From Pyrenula massariospora (taxonomy: Eukaryota > Ascomycota > Eurotiomycetes > Pyrenulales > Pyrenulaceae): a DNA stretch of 64,000 nucleotides. The notes beneath the pieces were generated by a model. The model saw only the letters and a list, made by a program, of their open reading frames with translations, searched no databases and was not told where the DNA came from. Numbering within the stretch: the stretch's first letter is position 1; every line of letters starts with the position of its first letter. Made by a program: the position numbers and the translations under genes. Shown here one piece after another: positions 58,324 to 64,000 of the stretch. The stretch lies in the NCBI GenBank assembly GCA_021030905.1, contig JAGFMI010000025.1, positions 186,001 through 250,000 on the forward strand, read 5' to 3'.

Positions 58324-59552
58324 GACTGCGATCAGTTTTGGTCGTGGGAAGCAGACGGGTAGTGTTGATAAGAGTGAATGCCGGCCACGGACCTGTTATT
58401 ACTGCTTAGTCTCTCGTTTGAAGCAGCTCTAATCGCATATGCTGCGTCGCGATCGATGTCGGTCATGAAGGCGATGTTCTCCAGCGTGAATATAGCTTCA
58501 ATGCTCAGAAAAAAGCGTCAATATTGATATGGTTCGGCCAGCAGAAGATATCCTCGGTTCTTAGGAGGGTATGATTTGGCACTGTCGTGAGCAAAAGGCG
58601 GGTTGCAAATTCAGGCTCTCCAAAGCGGTGCTACCAGGGAACAAGCAAAAGATGCTACGATGAACAAGTACCCTATTTAAATCCAAGAAGAATAGGTAGG
58701 GACCTTTGTGCGATTTTCGCAGAACTAAAGACAGAGCTTCAAGGGACGCTAAGCTTTGAATAGCCCAGGACAGCGTGGTAGATCAGGCGTGATTCTGTGG
58801 TTGGTCCAGTAGGAACGAGTTGCGGACTGTGGCGGGGCCTGAGCCGGACAGCAGTCACAAGTTTGAGTTGAGCTTGCCAAATCTGCCTAACCAGAGGAAA
58901 CGTTGCCAGAGTAACTTGCTCCGGAAAAGAGCGAATTTGTAGTATTGCCCGGGTTTGCGCTTCAAATATGGTCCTCGACCTTGGGATGGCGCCAGAAAAG
59001 ATCGATACAACCCGGCGCAGGTATATATGCACGACACAGATAACCCTCTGCTCCACCACGCTTTCACATGTGCGGTAAGTGTAAGGATCAAGGTCCCACT
59101 GCCGACTCTGCACTTGACTGATCTTCTGCTCTCCCTGCGGACTGTTTAAGCCCTCGGATGCCTTTTCAGTGCCGGGTCGTCTCTCGGATAAGGTTTGTTG
59201 GGGCATTCGGACTTCGAATGCTCAACTTCAAATTCTTAACAGGTTGCAAGATCACGAAGTCAGCCAAAGGCACAAATGGCGGAGAAAATTCGCAACACCT
59301 GTGCTCTCGCGCTCGTGCCGGCGCTCGTGCCAGTCAGCACACGGGCGCTATCTGTGAGGCGGGGATTATGGGTCTCTGAACACCGGCTGTGACAGGTGGT
59401 CTGTGTCAGCTTGGACGTTGGCGCGGAAGCAAACAAAGACTTTCAAGCTAGCGAGAGAAGGTTTTGACAGCAGGGGCCGGGAGCTACAGATGCATATGAT
59501 CAATGTACTGCTGAAGATACGGTCTTGGGCTTGCCACTGGGGGAATTGGTGG
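58324..59552. other. Velvet upstream region
   Basis: About 1.2 kb. It should contain the velvet promoter. A minus-strand frame at 58739-59206 has no domain or splice support and I do not call it a gene. Confidence 0.45.
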
Positions 59553-60163
59553 TCAAGATGTCAAGGACGACGCTAAAAGTCGTTGCTGAGGACCTTTGTC
59601 GCGTGAGGCAGGGCCTTCAGCGACAGAGCGTCGTCTGGGGGCTTGAGTAGGATTAAACTGTATTTCGCCCTGAGCTTCGAACTTGGTTGGGAGGTATGTT
59701 GGATCCGGCGACTCCACAGCTTGGCCCACATAAATATTCAGAAGGCTCAAAAACGGAGCTTCGACTTTAGACAACTTCGTACCTGAGGTAAGATCTTGAC
59801 GAGTGTTAATGAGAAAGCCGTGAACGATCCCACGAAATGAAACGAGCGTTTCCAAATCAGATGACCGTAGTCGATCTTTGGAGCCGACAACCAGGATTCC
59901 GATTCGGAAGGTTTTAAGCTCGGCGTTTGCAGGAGGGTGTCGGTCAATTGAAGGGGACTTGAGCTGTGTGGCTCAACATCGACGATGAGCTTCTGAACAG
60001 CTCCGCCGAGCTCCTGAGCGAGGAGAACCGAGACTTCGTGAAGGCAGAACCTTTCTCCGTCGTTGAAGAGAGCGCCTTGGATCATCGGCCGATACTCGAC
60101 CAGAAGTTTGCTTTGACACGCGAAACGGTCAGGAATAGCCTCGTTCGTGTCACCTGAGTTCAT
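59553..60163 (-). other. Coding-like stretch, possible unknown gene
   Basis: Two overlapping minus-strand frames each read like protein. The first starts at the ATG at 60163 (KLLVEYRPMIQGALFNDGER, then LHEVSVLLAQELGG). The second is downstream in another frame (FRIGILVVGSKDRLRSSDL, then LETLVSFRGIVHGFLINT). I found no strong intron that links them; an acceptor CCACACAG near 59963 exists but donors before it are weak. It may be a real two-exon gene, an eroded gene, or chance. I know no family. Confidence 0.25.
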
Positions 60164-63100
60164 CGCAGGCAGGGAATTGGCCGAGACACACTGGTGTCAA
60201 TCAAGCTGCAAATTTCTCAATTTCCTTGGGCTGTTTGGGAAGTCAACATAAAGAGGGTCGGTCGGCTGCAGGCAATCAGAGACATCGTTTTTCGAACACG
60301 TCAATCCCTCGACAAGGCTCCTGACGCAGTCACCAAGAGACCTTGATTCGCTTACTCGAGACCCTTGGCCATCGCAATGGAGCTCTTGACGTCCTTGATT
60401 TTCAATAAGACGTCGGCTCGGCGATTAAGACTTTTTGCTCTGCCCCTGCGTGCCAAGATGCATTCAGAACAGCCGTACCATCGTCAATAGTGGCTGGAGC
60501 TATACGTAGCCCAAAATCGATGGATCCGCTCGCCGAGAGGCACGACCAGGGGACGGGCGGGCACTAAGAGATGTTGTCGAAGAGATATCAAGAGCCATGA
60601 AAGGCTGTATACGATGAGCCATTGGGGTTGAGGTTCTGCGGCGTTCAGCCAGCCTTTGCGAGGTATGGGGGCTTGTTGGTCAAAGCGAGACGATGGGTCG
60701 TACAGCCAGCAACGCCAAACAGACACCCTGGTCGATGGCCGCCTAGGTACAGCACGTCTCGTTTGCCGGCTGCATCATTCTGCCCCGAGGACCAGGATCT
60801 CGTGGTGGACCTCAAACATCTGGGAGCGTCTTGTCGAGCTGGCTTGCTCGACCAGTGAGCAAGTCAAGCAGCGGCTCATTAAAGTTGGCTTGTGCATAGC
60901 GCTACCGGCAAGAGAAGTGCACAGCTGAACGACAACGCCACAATCCCAACTGGGAGTCTACCATTCCCTTTTGGAGGGCTGTCGTGGCCAATGTGGGATT
61001 GCCCCAGAGCCCGCTTCGCTGATGGAGAAAAACAGTGGAATACTGCTTGGAGAGACGAGCACGGCCGCAGCTGTCCCGCGGGTTCTTCCTCGTGTACTCC
61101 AGGTCCAATGTAGATGCAAAGCTACTGGGCATGAGCTGTAGAGCCGCGGTGGAAGAAAATTTCCCGTGGTCGTTGGCCTGGATAGGCATTGCCCCAAGCG
61201 TCCGATTTTCCCCCCTTAGACGGTGGATCGCGGTCAGGTCTCAAGGTGCTCTTTGCTCTCGCTTAGAACCTTCGGCGTCGCGCTGGCCCCCAAAAGTGCC
61301 CAATCTGCCGCCATAGGCACGGCTTGCGAAATCATAATACGCCGGATTAATTCACGACCTGCTATCTACTATCATCCCTGAGACCACGTTTTGCGGCGTC
61401 TCTCCCGCCTCCATTCCCACATCTCTACCGGGAGCCCCCGCCGATCGAGATGTAAGCTTTGCCACGTCTGTTACACATTGGCGGTTCTATCGCCCTGCAG
61501 TTCTGCAAGTACGTGCCTTGAAAGGTTTTGTTCTGCCCTGGTCTACATTCAGTATTGATCGTGAGACGTGCGGTCTTGTTTGCGCTGACATGTCCGGCGC
61601 TGCCGGAAGGATTTTGTCGAGAAAGACGGCTCAGCACGGAGCAGTCCTATTGGGAATCTCGTAACCGCCGTAGAGGCAGCAGAACGCATGGTTCGGCGTC
61701 GATCTATGAATATGCGCTTAAGCATAGAAGAGGAACAGAATCGATTGATCCGCGGCTTCATGGCCGGCCTTAGTGTGGTTGTTTTCCTGCATGCAGTATC
61801 AGCGCACTATCGGCGTCTCGCTTAGGTTCAGAAGATGTTCGCTCTTGCTTTTTTAGGGAGGAACGAGGTTTCAAAGACGCTGCTGCGTCCTCCAGCCAGC
61901 ATCCAGCGAAGCGATGCAGTGCTTAGGCTGGCAGCATTTCTTAAACAATCTAAGGTGGTAAGTCAGGGTCAAAAGTCGCCAGGTAACAAGGTATATACGA
62001 TTGTGTCCTATGAGCAGGGTCTAATCTAAAGCGTCCCATACCAAGATACCCAGATTATGGCAATGTCAGCCGGCTCTCCGGGTGGTACTACGCATGTCAT
62101 GCCAGCCGGGAGACCGTCGCCAGCACCTGTTGTTAAATATAAGCTCCAATAGATGTCCCGGAACATGGAGAAGCCTCTTGATTTAAAACCTGTCCGACCG
62201 TTGAGCCGGGTGAGCAAGGCTTGTGGCTGGTTTAGTTGGATATAAGACCCACTCGACATACCGGCAACTGATCATGATCATTCAGTGTGATGGCTTCCCT
62301 CAGATTTCCGCCGAACAGCGAAGTTAGGTATTTTCCTTGGGTGAGATACGGGTAACCATGTGAGTACCGTTGGTACGATGCAGCCGTGTCAATCACACAT
62401 AACGGCGTTTTCATTGTCGGAAGCCCGCATTAGAAATGTCTGCTCCAATTTAGAAGACGCATGATGTGGTGTGACATGAACAATTTTTGAGGATAGGTTG
62501 GAAACAGATAGCATTGTGAACATGTCATTGACAAAGGGGATGTAAGCGGATGCAGCGCACATCCGATGCTTGTCAGACTTCGTTAAAAATTTTGATGGCG
62601 CAAAAACGTTTGTGGTGCTAGTCAGGACTACAAGCATTCTCCCAAAGAGATCCACAAGTGATTCGACCGCTAGCGAAAGTTTGCTAGGTTCATGGGTCAC
62701 GGCAGCACAAACAAATCTTGGTTCCCAGATCTGTGGTCAGAGCCAGATCCATTGGGACGGTGTCGATGGTCTGTCAGGGGAACAAGGGGCGGCCCAAGTT
62801 TTATCGTGGTTGCCCGTCGCGTGGAGTTGTAGCCGGTGGCTCTGGCACCAAATAGGCTCGATGGCGTTGCGACAGAAAGCCATGGTACAGGATCCAGGCA
62901 GGGACAGGGAACGGCGAGTAATGCACAGAAGGTGCATGTCATCCTTTGGTACCCATTAGTGGGAGCATTGACAAAGGGTGGAGGTCGTGCGCCATACGCC
63001 AACGCCACTCTGTGAGCGTCGGGGACTTGTTCTTTACCAGATAGGTAGGTCTGTAGAGGCCTTGGAGACTAAATTTCGTATGCGCATGATCCAGGGTAAG

Positions 63101-64000
63101 CGAGCGTCATGACTCTAGACAGTCTCACTCTCGGCTCTCGAGGTGGAAATTGTACAAGAATGCAGCCATCTTTAGCAACACCCACCTCCGTGCATCGTCT
63201 GTCTTCCCGTGGCTGGACTGCCTAGGCAGGATCTGCCGAGCGCACTCACCATCGCGGCACTGCGCTGCTGCTTGAAGCGTCCCATCTCGCTACAGCGATT
63301 CCCGAAGAGGACGGGGTCGACCTGGTGCAGTTCCGGAAAAAGTAGGTTTTGACGTTAAAACCGCGCGGCTTGTTGGATCCGCAAGCGAGGTCTCAGCTAA
63401 CTCAGTCTGCCCATGACTCGTTATCCTGGTCAACCACGTGGCCAGCAGACGGCAGAGCACTGTCCAGGTACCTCTGCTTCGCTCTCCTAACCTGGCCTAG
63501 GGACGACCTTGTTGTTGCTTGGCTTCTGCTTCCTGTTCCAATTTTGGATTTGTATGTGCGAATATGGCCAAGTCCACTTTCAGTCCAGCTCGGAAGAGCA
63601 AGGAATACGATGCCCCCGTTGGATCAAGTTGCTCCGTTGGTAGTGTGAATGGTGAATAGCGTATCAGTCACACGCCTCACAAATAGCTGGGTACGTAGAA
63701 CAGTGCGTTGAGTAGAGGCGTCTTACGGAGAATGCGGGTGCCAGTCCGACGAGGTTTGATAGGAGTGGCATGGACATGAATGCAAGATCAATAACTATTT
63801 TCATCAATCTACATTTATACAATGGTCGTTCTTGTGGCCAAACCGGGTATCTTAGACATGAATTGATCCCGGCACACCCAACCCAGACGCTGACCGTGTT
63901 GAACCACTGCCAAAACTAGAAGCGCTAGAATTGCTCTACGCTCTCCCCAAAGCAAATGCTCAAGATGACAACTGGGCCTTCAGAACAATAATGCTGATGA
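60164..64000. other. Gene-poor end of window
   Basis: About 3.8 kb without a gene I can support. Base composition is ordinary rather than AT-rich, so there is no sign of RIP-mutated repeats. On the minus strand, 62026-62700 contains three short frames with protein-like sequence (for example SLVDLFGRMLVVLTSTTNVF, and TAASYQRYSHGYPYLTQGKY), which may be exons of an unmodelled gene or remnants. No tandem repeat or mobile element was recognised. Confidence 0.4.

Noticed and set aside
58739-59206. 155-codon minus-strand frame upstream of the velvet gene
   Set aside because: No recognisable motif, and other frames are open over the same stretch; kept as promoter region.

Overview
The window is nuclear DNA of a filamentous ascomycete (Pezizomycotina). 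Genes are dense and lie on both strands. Introns are mostly 46-120 nt with GT..AG ends and CTAAC/CTGAC-like branch points. Several families are typical of this group: velvet factor, Sip5, C2H2 plus fungal MHR regulator, and a CYP52-like P450. The class cannot be fixed from sequence alone. I recognise no transposon, virus-like element, tRNA, rRNA or CRISPR array.

Layout. 0.4-6.7 kb: glucose-6-phosphate isomerase, a small cysteine-rich secreted protein and a CYP52-like P450, all on the minus strand. 8.3-16.5 kb: a nucleolar SRP40/NOP8-like protein divergent from SIP5, then a Ser-rich coiled-coil protein and an RRM protein (Vip1 type) with a metallothionein-like cysteine tail. 17.5-24.3 kb: a possible tiny membrane protein, proteasome subunit alpha-2 divergent from a RING-CH membrane protein, an unknown helical protein and an EXPERA (TMEM97-like) membrane protein. 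24.8-31.0 kb: a RED/IK splicing factor convergent with nucleoporin NUP170. 31.3-36.2 kb: AIM41/YqeY, a GFA-domain protein, and ROT1 divergent from 5-formyl-THF cyclo-ligase. 37.2-40.3 kb: importin MTR10. 42.8-52.6 kb: a C2H2/MHR transcription factor with a long upstream leader, TGS1, a BTB protein and a kelch protein. 53.0-58.3 kb: an unrecognised 943-944 aa protein with one membrane segment, then a VosA-like velvet factor. 58.3-64 kb is gene-poor, with only weak coding-like stretches.

Most of the window is housekeeping: glycolysis, folate, proteasome, nuclear pore and import, RNA capping and splicing, ER folding. No biosynthetic cluster or obvious operon-like system is visible. Exon coordinates were rebuilt by hand from splice signals, reading-frame continuity and remembered family sequences, so they are models rather than transcript evidence. 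The items most worth a second look are the RRM-metallothionein fusion, the divergent velvet factor, the unknown membrane protein with a repeated PTGWR motif, a probable GC-AG intron, a 20-nt micro-exon, and two stop-free in-frame introns that a simple ORF caller would translate.
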